Below are positions 30,224-41,603 of a DNA stretch of 64,000 nt, one piece after another. The DNA is taken from assembly GCF_000006445.2 (NCBI RefSeq), contig NC_006049.2, positions 1,984,001 to 2,048,000 on the forward strand. Direction: 5' to 3'. The first letter of the stretch is position 1; each line of letters begins with the position of its first letter. The notes under the pieces were generated by a model. The model worked only from the letters and a program-made list of their open reading frames with translations, did not search any database and was not told the origin of the DNA. Source of the stretch: Debaryomyces hansenii CBS767. Taxonomy: Eukaryota; Ascomycota; Pichiomycetes; Serinales; Debaryomycetaceae. Made by a program: the position numbers and the translations under genes.

Positions 30224-31903
30224 ATGAGCGAAGTGAAACCAGAGACGGAGCACGTAGAACATAGGAAGGATGAAAAAAATGTCCATGTTGGCATCCAGTC
30301 GATTCCTTCATTAGATGCTGATGGGAAGCCTATAGAGGTTTCAGAAGTAGAGCGACCTAAGTTGCTCAGTAAGCATTTGATACCACTTTATTGTTGTTGC
30401 CTTATTGTGTACTTTTGTTCTACTATGAATGGATTCGATGGTAGTTTAATGGGTAGTATTTATACTTTACCAGACTACCTTGAGTATTATGACTTAGATA
30501 TGAGTTCTACTGGAACTGGACTCATTGTCTCTATATATTATGTTGGACAAATAGTTGGCGCATTCTTTTGCTCTTTGATGGATTGGAAGGGAAGAAAAGT
30601 AGCTATTCTTACGGGTTGTTTTGGTGCTTGTATTGGTGCGGTGATTACTGCAGTTGCAAAAGACACTAAAACGTTAATTGGCGGTAGATTCTTTCTTTCT
30701 TTCTGTACTACGATTGCTGTTGCTGCTGCTCCAGCATACTGTGTTGAAATTTCCCCATCCCATCTTAGAGGTACTGTTGCCGGTCTTTATAATACTCTCT
30801 GGTATGTGGGCTCTCTTGTTGCTGCATTCACGGCTTATGGTGCAGATTTGAATTATCGTGGGTCCACCAAATCGTTTAAGCTTCCTCTTTGGTTGCAAAT
30901 AATTTTTCCTGCTATAGTAGTATTATTTGGGTGGCTTATACCTGAGTCTCCAAGATGGTTGGTTGGGGTTAAAAGAATTGATGAGGCTAGAAAAATTATT
31001 GCCAAATACCATTGTAACGGTGACGAAAATCATCCATTAGTAGATCTTGAAATAGCAGAAATGATTGACTCCTTCAACGATGTAAAACTTTCTGATCCTA
31101 TTAAGGTGCTTGACATGAGGCCATTAGTCACAAAACGTTCTGATAGATACAGGCTCGGTTTAGTGATTGCAATGTCTTGGTTTGGACAGTTCTCAGGAAA
31201 CAATGTTGCTTCTTACTATCTTCCAACAATGCTCAATAAAGTCGGTATGACTTCAGCTTCAACTAATGTACTCATGAATGGTATATATTCTCTCGTTTGT
31301 TGGTTTGCCTCAATATTGGGGTCTTTTTCACATGATAAGGTCGGTAGAAGAAAGATGTTCATGTTTTCTACTATAGGTGCATCCTTAATGTTATCGGGGC
31401 TTGCTATATGTACAGCCAGATATAACATCACACCAACGCAAGCTGCTTCAACTGGTACACTTGTTTTCATATATCTCTTTGGTGTGATCTTCTCATTTGC
31501 ATTCACACCAATGCAACCAATTTACCCATCCGAAGTTTCATCTAATATCTTGAGATCTCGTAGTATGATCGTCCTCTATGTTACATCAGGTATCGCATCG
31601 TTCGTTAACCAATTTTCAGCACCGAAGGCGATGGAAAATATAGGATATTGGTATTATGTTTTTTTCGTCTTCTGGGATATTTTTGAATTTGTTATTATCT
31701 ATTTCTTTTTTGTTGAAACTAGGCATAAATCTCTTGAAGAGTTAGAAAAAATATTCGAAGCAAAAAATCCAAGGAAGGTTTCTGTTGGAAATTACAGCGA
31801 TGAAGACGAGAAAATTGAAGAGGTAGAGGTTGCAAGGCAAAAGCATGTTATAGCCCTCACGAATCAATTCGTTAACGAAAGATTGGCTAACCAAGATGTA
31901 TAA
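30224..31903 (+). CDS. LAC12: Lactose permease (sugar porter MFS)
   Basis: Proton-coupled lactose/galactoside uptake at the plasma membrane. The start is the Met at 30224 (MSEVKPETE), giving 559 residues. An upstream in-frame ATG at 30146 precedes the TATA box at 30151 and is unlikely to be used. There are twelve membrane segments with sugar-porter signatures: [18 protein letters not shown] (about 240), [17 protein letters not shown] (about 320) and [16 protein letters not shown] at the end. Segments such as [15 protein letters not shown] and [24 protein letters not shown] closely resemble Kluyveromyces Lac12. Divergence from LAC4 confirms a lactose utilisation unit. Confidence 0.93.
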   Translation: MSEVKPETEHVEHRKDEKNVHVGIQSIPSLDADGKPIEVSEVERPKLLSKHLIPLYCCCLIVYFCSTMNGFDGSLMGSIYTLPDYLEYYDLDMSSTGTGLIVSIYYVGQIVGAFFCSLMDWKGRKVAILTGCFGACIGAVITAVAKDTKTLIGGRFFLSFCTTIAVAAAPAYCVEISPSHLRGTVAGLYNTLWYVGSLVAAFTAYGADLNYRGSTKSFKLPLWLQIIFPAIVVLFGWLIPESPRWLVGVKRIDEARKIIAKYHCNGDENHPLVDLEIAEMIDSFNDVKLSDPIKVLDMRPLVTKRSDRYRLGLVIAMSWFGQFSGNNVASYYLPTMLNKVGMTSASTNVLMNGIYSLVCWFASILGSFSHDKVGRRKMFMFSTIGASLMLSGLAICTARYNITPTQAASTGTLVFIYLFGVIFSFAFTPMQPIYPSEVSSNILRSRSMIVLYVTSGIASFVNQFSAPKAMENIGYWYYVFFVFWDIFEFVIIYFFFVETRHKSLEELEKIFEAKNPRKVSVGNYSDEDEKIEEVEVARQKHVIALTNQFVNERLANQDV

Positions 31904-32149
31904 AATTTACTGGAAATCGATATTATTATTTTAATTCCTCTAAGTTTTTGTATTTCATGGAATCTCAAAGGTATTATTATATTGATAAATATTTAAAATT
32001 CTTTATATGTATAGTTTTTTCAGCTAACTACGATCTGTATTTCACCTGGCGTTTTCCGTACTTCAAAAATAATAGATAAAACTAGAATCATAATACAAGC
32101 ATGGTATCAAAGTTTATTCTTCGTTATTTTTTTGGACTGGTATGGAAGC

Positions 32150-33196
32150 TCAAGTAAACGAGGGATAAATTGTTTCCGTGTAATTTTTATTTTGGAATTT
32201 AGGAGTTGATTCCTCGAAGCTTGACTTGGCAGTAAATAACAAAATGGGATTCATATAGTCCATATGTCCACAAAACGGTTCGCTTAAATCTAATCCAAGT
32301 AATCTTAAGGCTATATTTGAATATTTCGTAAAATAACTAACGTTTTTATCCAAAAAATAATTTTCTTCCTGTTTTAAATAACTCTTAGTCATAAAATAGA
32401 AGGATGTGATCCTATCTTCTGATGTCATGTTTGAACTTGCAGCATGATAAGTAGATCCGAGAATGAAAGCACAATCCCCCTTTTCTAGCTCTAAATAGCA
32501 AGCATTGCCTTCATTATTATCTGGGCATCTGTTCGGCCCCCATAAATGGGAACCCGGAATTACTCTCGTGGCTCCATTAGCTTTAGTGGTGTCTGTCAAG
32601 GCTATTGATAATCCTAGAAGAGTTTCCGAGCCATATTTATAGGTATCATTCTCTTCGTGGATATTGTGATGAATCATATCCTCCCGGTGATACATTTGAT
32701 CCTTTGCATTGGGGCCTACCTTATATGTAATTGCTGAATTAAGTTGTATATAACTACTGCCTTCTCTGATTTGATTCCCCGTCCAAAAGTAATTCGACTC
32801 ACTCAAAAACCGTGAAGAAAGTTGTACAAATAAATCATTGCAAAGGATGAAGTCTGCTGAAGTAGGTGATTTTAAAATGCTTCTCGTAACTACTGTGGTT
32901 TCTTTTGGAAATGGTGATCCATTCCAAGCTTCATCTCTAAAGAAATAAGGATCTAATTCTTCAACAATTTTATCACATTTTTCCTCTTGTATCAAATTCC
33001 TAACAATACATACTCCATATTTTTCGAGTTTCTCGATAATTGAAGAAGTATCTGAATTGTATAATAGAGTGAAATCTTTAGTAGTTATTGGTAATGAAGA
33101 AACACAATGTGGTGGTTGTTTAGTTATATCTGTGATCTTTAAACCATTTTCTAATGTAATTGCTCCAAAAGACTTTACGGATTTTTGATATAACAT
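32150..33196 (-). CDS. Phytanoyl-CoA dioxygenase-like Fe(II)/2-oxoglutarate oxygenase
   Basis: A 348-residue protein of the PhyH superfamily; substrate unknown. The double-stranded beta-helix core has a first metal motif around MYHREDMIHHN (His170, then Glu172 where Asp is usual) and GATRVIPGSHLWGPNR (about 208-223). The distal metal His251 is in GSTYHAAS, and Arg262 (SEDRITSFYF) is placed to bind 2-oxoglutarate. There is no targeting signal or membrane segment. Similar fungal enzymes act on small secondary or xenobiotic metabolites. The promoter carries TGACTCCGAGTCA 73 bp upstream, like the biotin genes, and a Dal5-family permease gene follows upstream on the same strand. Confidence 0.82.
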   Translation of the reverse strand: MLYQKSVKSFGAITLENGLKITDITKQPPHCVSSLPITTKDFTLLYNSDTSSIIEKLEKYGVCIVRNLIQEEKCDKIVEELDPYFFRDEAWNGSPFPKETTVVTRSILKSPTSADFILCNDLFVQLSSRFLSESNYFWTGNQIREGSSYIQLNSAITYKVGPNAKDQMYHREDMIHHNIHEENDTYKYGSETLLGLSIALTDTTKANGATRVIPGSHLWGPNRCPDNNEGNACYLELEKGDCAFILGSTYHAASSNMTSEDRITSFYFMTKSYLKQEENYFLDKNVSYFTKYSNIALRLLGLDLSEPFCGHMDYMNPILLFTAKSSFEESTPKFQNKNYTETIYPSFT

Positions 33197-33268
33197 GGTT
33201 TAAACTTTCTTATAAGTAGTTAAATATTATATTGTACTTGAATAAAGTTCATTCGCATATTGCATCAA

Positions 33269-33281
33269 TGACTCCGAGTCA
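33269..33281. promoter_or_regulatory. 13-bp palindrome TGACTCCGAGTCA upstream of dioxygenase gene
   Basis: A perfect palindrome (one central base) 73 bp before the ATG at 33196. It differs from the BIO3/BIO4 element only in the central base, and its distance to the start codon is nearly the same as for BIO4 (71 bp). Confidence 0.55.
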
Positions 33282-33417
33282 CATTAATGATTATTAGATT
33301 ATATAAACAATTGTGTCCGGATCTTTCAAATAGTTTGCGCACCAAAAAGTGGTTAATATTGTCATAAAATATGAGCTCTAAATAAGAGAGTTGAAATGAC
33401 ATAAAAATTTAATACAT

Positions 33418-34977
33418 CTATAGTTCATATCTAAAGGCTGGATTTTCTTTATCTGTTAGATCAGCGAATTCAAGATGTTCGACATTTTCAGCTTTGTCGA
33501 AATTATTATCCCTTTTCTTGTTATCCACCCAATATGAATACCATATTAAAATAAGAACCACCAACGAAACACAACCGTTAACCACAATAGATATTTTAGC
33601 TCCAGTATACTCAGGAGCCTGTTTATCTATAAATGTTTGAGGGCCTATTAAATTTCCAACACAGTAACCGATTAAAAAAATGGCATTTGTAGTAACCTTC
33701 TTAGTGTGGCCCGCCACATTAGAAGCAATAATAGACAATAAACAAATAAATCCAATAGGTGATAATGTATATAAACAGAAACCAGAGTATTGCACTTTAA
33801 CATTAGAACTGAATGCCAACATACATTCTGATATAATTACAATAACAGTTCCGACTGTTGCCCAAAATAAACGATACGGATAAAAAAGAACACCACAAGC
33901 CAACAAGGTGCACCCAACAACTTCAACGGCACCTGATGGCATTTGCATCAATAAAGCATTGGCAGGTGAATATCCCATACCGGTTAACAAAATACTACCA
34001 AAATTTGTTATACCACCGTTTGGTATGTTATTTGCAATCGAAAATATAAAGAATAGCCATGTCTTAAAGTCTAAAAGTGCTTCAATAAATTGGTGTTTCT
34101 TAAAATGCTTATTTCCGAACCCCTGTTGATTAGTTCTAATCCTTTCTACCACTAGACTCTTCTCTTCGTCGTTTAAGAACCAGGCTTTCGTTGGTGTATC
34201 AGGGAAATGCAACATAATTACGAAGCCCAAAAAGATCGTTAAACATCCAGTAATAATGAAGATAAGTTTCCATGCTTCCAAAGAATAATTTGCTTGGTCA
34301 ATATAGACATTGTAGGCAATGGCACCAGAACCTAATATCATACCAATTCCGTTACAACTAAACCATAAGGCTGTTCTGATAAATTGTTCTTCTTTTTTAT
34401 ACCACTGGCTCGTCAAAATTACAAATGCGGGAGTAACAGAACTTTCTAGCATTCCTAAGACTGTTCTTAAAGCGATAAAACCGGCGTATTGAGGAACAGA
34501 ATGCAAGCACAATATAACTCCCCAGATAATAATAAATACGGATACTGTTTTGACAACAGGAAATCTCTGTAATAACATAGAAGCTGGGAATTCAAATACC
34601 AAATAACCAAGGTAGAATGACGTCCCGGTCCATGAGTACATATCACCAACCATATTCAAGTCCTCTCTCAACCCTAAGATTGAAGCAAAAGAATTGGATA
34701 ACTTATCCATGAACTGAAAGCAATACAATAAACACATTATGGGCATCAAGCACATATCTATTTTAAGGAGTATCCTTCTATTCGTCTTTTCATCAATTTC
34801 GATCACCTTTTCGTTGTCTGCATATTTCATGGCCTCATCCACATCACCAGTAATATTGACTACTTTACCTGTATGAGGAGAAACAATCTTGGTTATACCC
34901 TGATCCTCAAAGTCCATGTCGGAGTTCACCTCCAATATTTCATTAGAGATTTCATTTTTCTTACTTTCTGTAACCAT
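33418..34977 (-). CDS. Dal5/allantoate-permease family anion transporter (MFS)
   Basis: A 519-residue MFS protein with twelve predicted membrane segments and a 75-residue hydrophilic N terminus. Family marks of the anion:cation symporter (Dal5, Vht1, Fen2, Tna1, Seo1) are the RRILLKIDMCLMPIMCLLY start, NSFASILGLREDLNM, the FPASMLLQRFPV loop and RTVLGMLESSVTPAFVILTSQWY. Substrates in this family include vitamins (biotin, pantothenate, nicotinate), allantoate and peptides. It follows the dioxygenase gene on the same strand with 221 bp between. No biotin-type palindrome is seen upstream, so a Vht1-like role is not supported. Confidence 0.85.
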   Translation of the reverse strand: MVTESKKNEISNEILEVNSDMDFEDQGITKIVSPHTGKVVNITGDVDEAMKYADNEKVIEIDEKTNRRILLKIDMCLMPIMCLLYCFQFMDKLSNSFASILGLREDLNMVGDMYSWTGTSFYLGYLVFEFPASMLLQRFPVVKTVSVFIIIWGVILCLHSVPQYAGFIALRTVLGMLESSVTPAFVILTSQWYKKEEQFIRTALWFSCNGIGMILGSGAIAYNVYIDQANYSLEAWKLIFIITGCLTIFLGFVIMLHFPDTPTKAWFLNDEEKSLVVERIRTNQQGFGNKHFKKHQFIEALLDFKTWLFFIFSIANNIPNGGITNFGSILLTGMGYSPANALLMQMPSGAVEVVGCTLLACGVLFYPYRLFWATVGTVIVIISECMLAFSSNVKVQYSGFCLYTLSPIGFICLLSIIASNVAGHTKKVTTNAIFLIGYCVGNLIGPQTFIDKQAPEYTGAKISIVVNGCVSLVVLILIWYSYWVDNKKRDNNFDKAENVEHLEFADLTDKENPAFRYEL

Positions 34978-36005
34978 CGCGTTGTATATTAATAATGGAT
35001 ATGCCTCAGTGAAGATAGATATTCAAATAATGCTCAATTTCATCAAGTATTTATAAGTATATCATGCCCCTCGCGACTATTCTTATCTAATCTTACCTGT
35101 TCTATAAGATCAATTATTGACCTTGTGGCAACTCATATCCGATTAACCCACTTGATTATGTTCCCCATAATGTGCGATATCTCTAACGGAATTTTATCTA
35201 TGGGTTTGTCGCTATTATGAAATTCGCAGAGTCAGGTGCCCGAAATTGCTTCCCCAGGTATTTTTGTTTTAAAGTATAAATTTCCTTTTTTCCATATTGG
35301 AGATTTGCGGAGATGCGTGAGCTTATACAAAATTTACCTCAAGCCTGTGTAAGAAAGAACAATAATATTTTTTGGAGAGTGTTGACGGATTAAGTTTCCG
35401 AAAGCCGAGTCACAGCACGAAGAAGATATATCCTGATTTGAGAATTATCTATACATGATGTCAAAAAGTGACATTTTGTAACAGAAAACCCATGATGTAA
35501 GGTAATTGCGTTTGACGCATATATCTAGCAAACTTTCAAATTTACTTGGCTGTCACATTTCGTAAGAATAGAGTGTTCACAATAGTATAAAATCTCGATT
35601 TCCAATTTCTCCCCTTGGCTTGATATGGGTCATTAGTGTAAAAAATTGCATTTCGCATAGAGCTTGCACTAGTCATGAGAAGCAGATGTTATATTGTAAT
35701 GAGGATACTAAGCTAATAATACAGGATAAAATTACAGTTCAAGTATCTGAAGAAATAATCAATACCTCTAACAGTTACCATGAGGTTTGAACATAGCAAC
35801 ATATCAAAAATTCTACAGTGCGCGGTGAGTAAGTTTAGAGGGTCCAAGTGAACAAATCTTATCTCCGCAGGACTGTGCAGTAAGACTTTGATCTCCTTCT
35901 TTCAATTGAAATTGGAATATAACAAGTATATCAAAATTATGATTAAGGTACTTCTATTCAGAGGGGTAGCGTAAGGATTATGAAGGTACAGTAGTACCCG
36001 ATTGA
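34978..36005. other. 1-kb region without a gene
   Basis: No coding capacity is recognisable. It holds the presumed promoter of the Dal5-family gene (minus strand). GAGTCA half-sites at about 35229 and 35406 are isolated and not palindromic. Confidence 0.5.
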
Positions 36006-36780
36006 TGGCATAGCCCATTGTGTCGTAAAATTGACATGTTTTTAGATAAGGATTGGAATGAACCACTTCCAATATACTATTTTTTGATTGAGCATCCTGA
36101 AGGTTATTACTTAGTGGATACAGGTGATGCTTGGAGGAGCCCTTTACCAGGTTATCTCACTTGGTGGAATTTTATTCTGCGCTCTGTGGTTGAATATCAG
36201 ATACGACCAGAAGAGGAAATAGGATTTCAGCTATCTAAGATAGGGATAATAATGATATCAATGCCGCTATTTTATCTCATTTTCACCTGGACCACGCAGG
36301 TGGTATCATTCATTTCCCACACAGTCGTATTTTGGCAACAGAAGCCAACTACAATGATACTCTTGGTTTAAAAGGTAAATTTTACGGCTATATACCTCAA
36401 TGGTTCCCTTTATGGTCTAAAATTCAAAGATATTACTGTTGGACCTTTTACATTTTGTGTCAAAGGACGAACGTGTTATCATAGTGCCAACCCCGGGCCA
36501 TACAGATGGCCATATTTCCGTTATTGTTCGTCTTTTTTTATCTATATTTGATATCATTTTTGTCACAGCAGGAAAGTAACACGCAAGTGGTAAACGCCAA
36601 TCCAGCTCATCCAGCTATTTCCTTTGGTATAATTCCGGTTCAAATGATACTACGAAAATGCCCCGCAAGATATCATACCTCAAACACATTCCAAATTTCC
36701 AGCTACTATCTGTGCAAATACGGACCCATAAGAGCCACCAAACGTATATACTTTGTAACCTCTTAGATCTTCCAATATAT
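36006..36780 (+). pseudogene. Broken metallo-beta-lactamase-fold lactonase-like gene
   Basis: Three reading frames together encode one MBL-fold hydrolase of the N-acyl homoserine lactonase-like group. Frame 1 (about 36018-36243) gives the N terminus with PLPIYYFLIEHPEG, LVDTGDAW and IRPEEEIGFQL. Another frame (about 36244-36420) gives the zinc motif SHFHLDHAGG and GYIPQWFPLW. A third piece (about 36465-36540) carries the zinc-ligand motif TPGHTDGH. The C-terminal part beyond 36550 is full of stops. All metal motifs are recognisable, so decay is recent. The closest relatives of this type are bacterial, suggesting past acquisition. Confidence 0.82.
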
Positions 36781-38236
36781 AAATCAAAAACTCTATATCA
36801 TTCTTTAATAGGTTTCCCCTCCGGTCATGGTGATGAGTGAGCCCAACCTGGAAGTCTGGGAGATATACAGTGAACTCCTAGATTTTCAAAATTATTGTGA
36901 TTGGCCATTGCTATCACCAATGCTGAACAGCCCATGGAAAGCTAATAATAACCTTACTTGTGATACCACCATCTTCTGTAAATTCCATGTTTCTTTCATC
37001 CTTTAGCGTAAACCATTTTGGTTAAGCGCCATGTTTTCTTTCAAATGCTAATTATTTATAAGTCATTAGGAATCAAGGATTCATAAACTAGAGTATCGCT
37101 GCATATATTCCTGCTGGACAAAGAAAGACTATTAGAATAAAACAATAAAAACTCTGATTATGATATATTCAATTATAAGAGTTATGATGATAATTCTTTA
37201 ATAAAATAGTCTCAATACATAACGAATATATAAAGCCGCTTGACTTTTCGGTTTTAAGTTAATAGTCTCATTTGTATAAAAGGGTAAAATACTTTTCAAA
37301 ATAGTTTCAAAGTGCTAGCTTAGTATATAAGCAATAATATTTTTTAAACACAAAATCTCTCCCCCACCAATTTATTTTTTACGATTTGAATATCAATTCC
37401 ACATTCATTGAGGAAAAATTTTTGTTTATTATTATCAACAAATCATGATATTGCGTGTTATTCGTTTCTACGTTTACCAGGACAAGGGCAGACAAGGAGT
37501 TCACGTTGCCAACTTTAATGAACTTCTAGAATGATTTATGGCCGGTATAAGAAGTCTCTTTTGAGGTCTTCTTTCACGGAAGAAGATGACAACTCGATAT
37601 CCGACACTCCATTCCACGCACGGAGCTCTCTTCGCTATTCTTCTTGGCTCGCACTCTCGGTGTTGGCAAATTTCTAATTTAAATATTTGGACATCTTTAT
37701 ATCAAAGCTCATATACGAACAGCTATGTCGTCATTGATGCTTGTCTGAGAAATTATTATTGATAAAGGAATTTAGTTCTACTCCTTATTTTCCTTACTTG
37801 AAACGGATATCAAATGTCTTTCTCGGAAATGTATGCCAAAGATGATATTTTCTTTTTCTAACAGGATGGATCACATATACCATATATAAAAAAAGCTGAT
37901 CAAAATATAAGGCACTTTTTTTCCAATAGTTCAAGAATTTAGAGCTGGCAGCATGAATTTGGTGGGGGTACGGGGAAGCGAAATTCTAATTCTCCGCATC
38001 TATCAAGAATTACAAGATAAAAAGAACGCCAGTAACGTGATGAGCTCATGATTATGAAGTTTCCCCCATCATTATCTAACTTTTAACAAATAAGCTATTC
38101 AGCGATACTTGATAAATGGGGTCGTCATCTTTTCGGGATATCTCAAGAAGTATGGTGTTAGCTAGGAAACTTTATATATAAATCGCTTTTCTCATCTTCT
38201 TAGATAACGTCTAAAAATCATTAGCGACTAATCAAC
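36781..38236. other. 1.45-kb region without a gene
   Basis: No open frame with coding character is seen. The 3' end is the promoter of the sugar-transporter gene at 38237, with TATATATAAA at about 38172. A GC-richer block near 37540-37680 has no recognisable content. Confidence 0.45.
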
Positions 38237-39907
38237 ATGAAAGATGCTCGTGACGACAAAAGCAATAATATTGCAATACTAGTTTCTAGCGACAATTATG
38301 CAGACGTAGAACTTCAAAAAGAGCTTAGATTGGAAGATGTTACACCAAAACTAACAAAATGGTTTTTTCAATACCCACATTTGTTAAAGTTAAATATATT
38401 TTTAGGGTGTGCTTTATTCGGTATGGTTACACAAGGATATGACGGTACTTTGATGGGTAATTTACAAACAATTCCCACTTGGAACAGTTATTTTGATGAT
38501 CCTTCTGGTGAGAGATTGAGTACTTTGTCAAACGGTGTAATATTTGGGACAATTGCTACGACACCATTCTTGGTTATAGCTGGCGACCGTATTAGAAGAA
38601 AACATATGCTTCTTATTGGTATTATTTTCTCAATTGTTGGGGCCGGATTACAGGCCGGTTCAATTAACTATGGTATGTTTCTCGCATCCCGTGTGGTGTT
38701 AGGTCTTGGTGCTGGTGCAACGCAGGTTTCGTCTGCACCATTGCTTGCGGAAACAGCCTACCCTTCTCAAAGACCAGCTATAACAAGTATGATGCAAGCG
38801 AGTTATCCTACTGGAGCATTTTTGGCAGCACTTTTTGTATATGCTGGTTTTGTATCAGATTTGAAGTATAATGATTGGTCTTGGCGCATGCCTTCAGTGT
38901 TACAGGCTGCTTGTCCAATAATTCAATTAGTTTTGGTATTTTTTTGTCCAGAATCACCAAGATGGCTTATAGCTCACAACAAAGAGGACGAGGCATTCGA
39001 AGTTTTGACCAAGTATCACGCGGGTGGAGATAGAAATAGCGAGCTAGTTAAATTTGAAATGGCCGAAATTAAAGCCGCAATTGCCAAAGAGCAGGGTGGA
39101 AGGAAGGTTTCCTGGGCTACATGGTTTAAAACAAAAGCAAATCTTCATAGATTATTTATTACAATTGCGTTACCAAGTATCATACAATTGTGTGGATCTT
39201 CACTCGTATCATACTATTTTTCAATCGTTCTTGAAAATATTGGGTATACTAAACCGGTTGAAAAGTTGAAGATCAATATTGGGTATACTGTGTTTGGTGG
39301 TGTCTTTGGAGTAGTTGCCGCATTGTATTCGGGTAATATAAAACGGAGAGTCTTGATGTTAGGAAGTCTTGGGTTAATGTTGATAACATTTATCATTTGG
39401 ACTATCTTGTCGGCTATAAATGAACAAACAAATCGTGAGAATGAATCATTAGGTAGAGGTATTGTGGCAGTAATGTATTTCCATTCAGGATTTTATCATA
39501 TGTTGTCTCCAATTGGTAATACCTACGTAATGGAGGTTGTTCCTTACACCTTAAGAGGCAAAGCTGCAATTGTGTATTCATTAAGTACGCAGACATGGGT
39601 TTTGTTTAACAATTACGTTAACAACCTTGGGATGGATTCCATTTCATGGAGATACTATATTGTGTTTTGTGTTTGGTTGTTTTTACACATGGTAGTTATA
39701 TACATCTTTTTCCCTGAGACAAATGGGTTGGGATTGGAAGAAATTGCCCAGATATTTGGGGAAGATATTTCTGATATGACGATAGAGGCTGACAACGCAA
39801 TTATTGAACCTGGAGAATATGAATTAAAAAGTAAACTAGACCATATCGAGAATATCGAGAATATCGAGAATATTCCTTCACAAAAGTCAAATATTAGACA
39901 ACAGTAG
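38237..39907 (+). CDS. Sugar porter family transporter (LAC12/hexose-transporter-like)
   Basis: A 556-residue MFS protein with twelve membrane segments and sugar-porter marks: GYDGTLMGNLQTIPTW (about 76), DRIRRKHML in the 2-3 loop, FFCPESPRWLIAHNKEDEAFEVL (about 234-255) and FFPETNGLGLEEIAQIF near the C terminus. It resembles the fungal lactose-permease-like/HGT group, but the usual R-x-G-R-R is degenerate (RIRRK). It is clearly divergent from the LAC12 at 30224. Substrate unknown. The C-terminal tail has three IEN repeats encoded by a 9-bp microsatellite. It is intact, unlike most of its neighbours. Confidence 0.85.
   Translation: MKDARDDKSNNIAILVSSDNYADVELQKELRLEDVTPKLTKWFFQYPHLLKLNIFLGCALFGMVTQGYDGTLMGNLQTIPTWNSYFDDPSGERLSTLSNGVIFGTIATTPFLVIAGDRIRRKHMLLIGIIFSIVGAGLQAGSINYGMFLASRVVLGLGAGATQVSSAPLLAETAYPSQRPAITSMMQASYPTGAFLAALFVYAGFVSDLKYNDWSWRMPSVLQAACPIIQLVLVFFCPESPRWLIAHNKEDEAFEVLTKYHAGGDRNSELVKFEMAEIKAAIAKEQGGRKVSWATWFKTKANLHRLFITIALPSIIQLCGSSLVSYYFSIVLENIGYTKPVEKLKINIGYTVFGGVFGVVAALYSGNIKRRVLMLGSLGLMLITFIIWTILSAINEQTNRENESLGRGIVAVMYFHSGFYHMLSPIGNTYVMEVVPYTLRGKAAIVYSLSTQTWVLFNNYVNNLGMDSISWRYYIVFCVWLFLHMVVIYIFFPETNGLGLEEIAQIFGEDISDMTIEADNAIIEPGEYELKSKLDHIENIENIENIPSQKSNIRQQ
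39844..39873 (+). repeat. 9-bp microsatellite (ATCGAGAAT x3)
   Basis: Three tandem ATCGAGAAT units in frame add Ile-Glu-Asn repeats to the transporter's C-terminal tail. Confidence 0.85.
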
Positions 39908-41603
39908 GTTAGGTTAGATTATTTATATTAAAGAAAATCAAACACAATATTGAGCAAAATTCGAATTATATATAAATTAAGGTCAGCCTTTAGTTAATTC
40001 GTTAATTCTCCCAACAACATACTTCTGAAAGCAATTAAAGCAAATATTTAGCTACGTTTTGGATAACGTTTTCACAACGGAGCCTTTCCACCGTTTGTGT
40101 ATTTAAATAATGTAAAACTTACATGTAGTATTGACCTTCTAGATGAAGTTTTTATTTTTATATTTATCAATTTTTTACTTAGTTGTGTGAAAAATAGTAG
40201 ACTTCATTGAGATTCTGCTAATTTTCATTTTCTTGAGCTTAACTTTTGATATGTTGCAATATACACGCAAGCTAAGTCATATATGGAATTTTTCACACAA
40301 ATAACTTTACGTGTGTTATAATGATAATTATAGACAATAATTGGTAAAAGACTATGTCGCTAATTGATTCTGTCGCGACCTACCGAATGAGGGGGGCAAT
40401 CGAGATTGTGAGGTGGTGCTCAAGGTCCCCAAGCTAGAGTCCCATTACGACAAGAGCGTCTGAACCGAACTCGAGATGTAGCCGTCTGATATACGAGACC
40501 ATTTTGATACATTTTCTGCAATAATTATTTCGTATCCGCCATGAAAAAGTATGGCACCACTTAGACCTGTAAAAATATAGTATTACCTACGTTGAACATT
40601 CTTTCTCTTGGTAAACTCAAAGCATGATGAAGGTGATATTCTCATCTAATATAAGAATCTATCTATAAACTTTATCGTGAAATCTGGAATTACTACGACT
40701 GTTTTGGTTAGGCATCAACAGTAAATCTCCTTTTAGTAGAAAATCGATAGTTAAGCCGGCTGTTCCCCATGTATCTTGGAATATACTATCAACGGTTCAA
40801 TACACGGGTATGATTTTTGACGATATTTTACGTACCTGATACTCCACGATCTACTAAAGATGATTATTTCCGTAACGCATGATCTCTGAAAACAGTGGAT
40901 AAAGCAAAAAGCTTTAATTAGCATCTAATTGTATAATAAGCGCACGGTACTATTTCATGCTAGCTTCTTAGAATATTCTTGCATTATATTTTAGACAAAC
41001 ATCTTCAACCAGGATAAATTCTGCGACATCGTATATCACTATCGGTACCACAGAGGAGAGCTTGATAAAGATATTTCCTTAGAACTAAAACAAATATAGC
41101 TATTGATGTCCATTCCTTATATGGAAAGAGGGGTAGGCTCAAATATGCACGCTTTGTTGATTTTATACTTCCTACGAGTTATACGAGACTATAACCTAAC
41201 CAGGATAAAGCCACATAAAGTTCGTATAGATAACATCTTTTTAATGATTCAATTGATTTGATCATTGTTGCTTTCTTATGTAATTTCAGCTTTAATTAAT
41301 ATTATATTGCGATTACTCTGATTATAATTACGGAGACCTCAACGGCTTGGAGACCTCAACGTCTTTCGTAAATGTACTTTTATTGAGACCCTCCCCGCAT
41401 TCGTGCATCTCTTTCAAAAGAAGTTTTCTCGAACTTTTACAAATTTTATTAGTATTGATTGAATACTGAATATAAAATCAATTTATAAACGGCTTAATTA
41501 GTATAATGTGAGCAGTATGGATCCTTAAAATTAATTATTATGGGTGGTTAAACGATCACAATATAATTTGGCACCAAGCTTCGAATATATTTTAGAGGAT
41601 GTC
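39908..41603. other. 1.7-kb gene-poor region
   Basis: No gene is supported. It contains a diverged copy of a dispersed repeat (about 40372-40490, also at 52831) and two 13-bp GGAGACCTCAACG copies in tandem with 17-bp spacing (about 41332 and 41349). The rest is AT-rich without recognisable content. Confidence 0.5.
40372..40490 (+). repeat. Dispersed repeat, copy A
   Basis: GTCGCGACCTACCGAATGAGG to CTCGAGATGTAGCCGTC aligns by eye, with small gaps, to 52831-52940. Both copies are richer in GC than their surroundings. They are possibly remnants of a mobile element, but no terminal structure is visible. Confidence 0.5.

Noticed and set aside
33418..34977. Biotin transporter (VHT1) assignment
   Set aside because: The family includes Vht1, but the promoter lacks the biotin-cluster palindrome and no substrate-specific motif can be seen.
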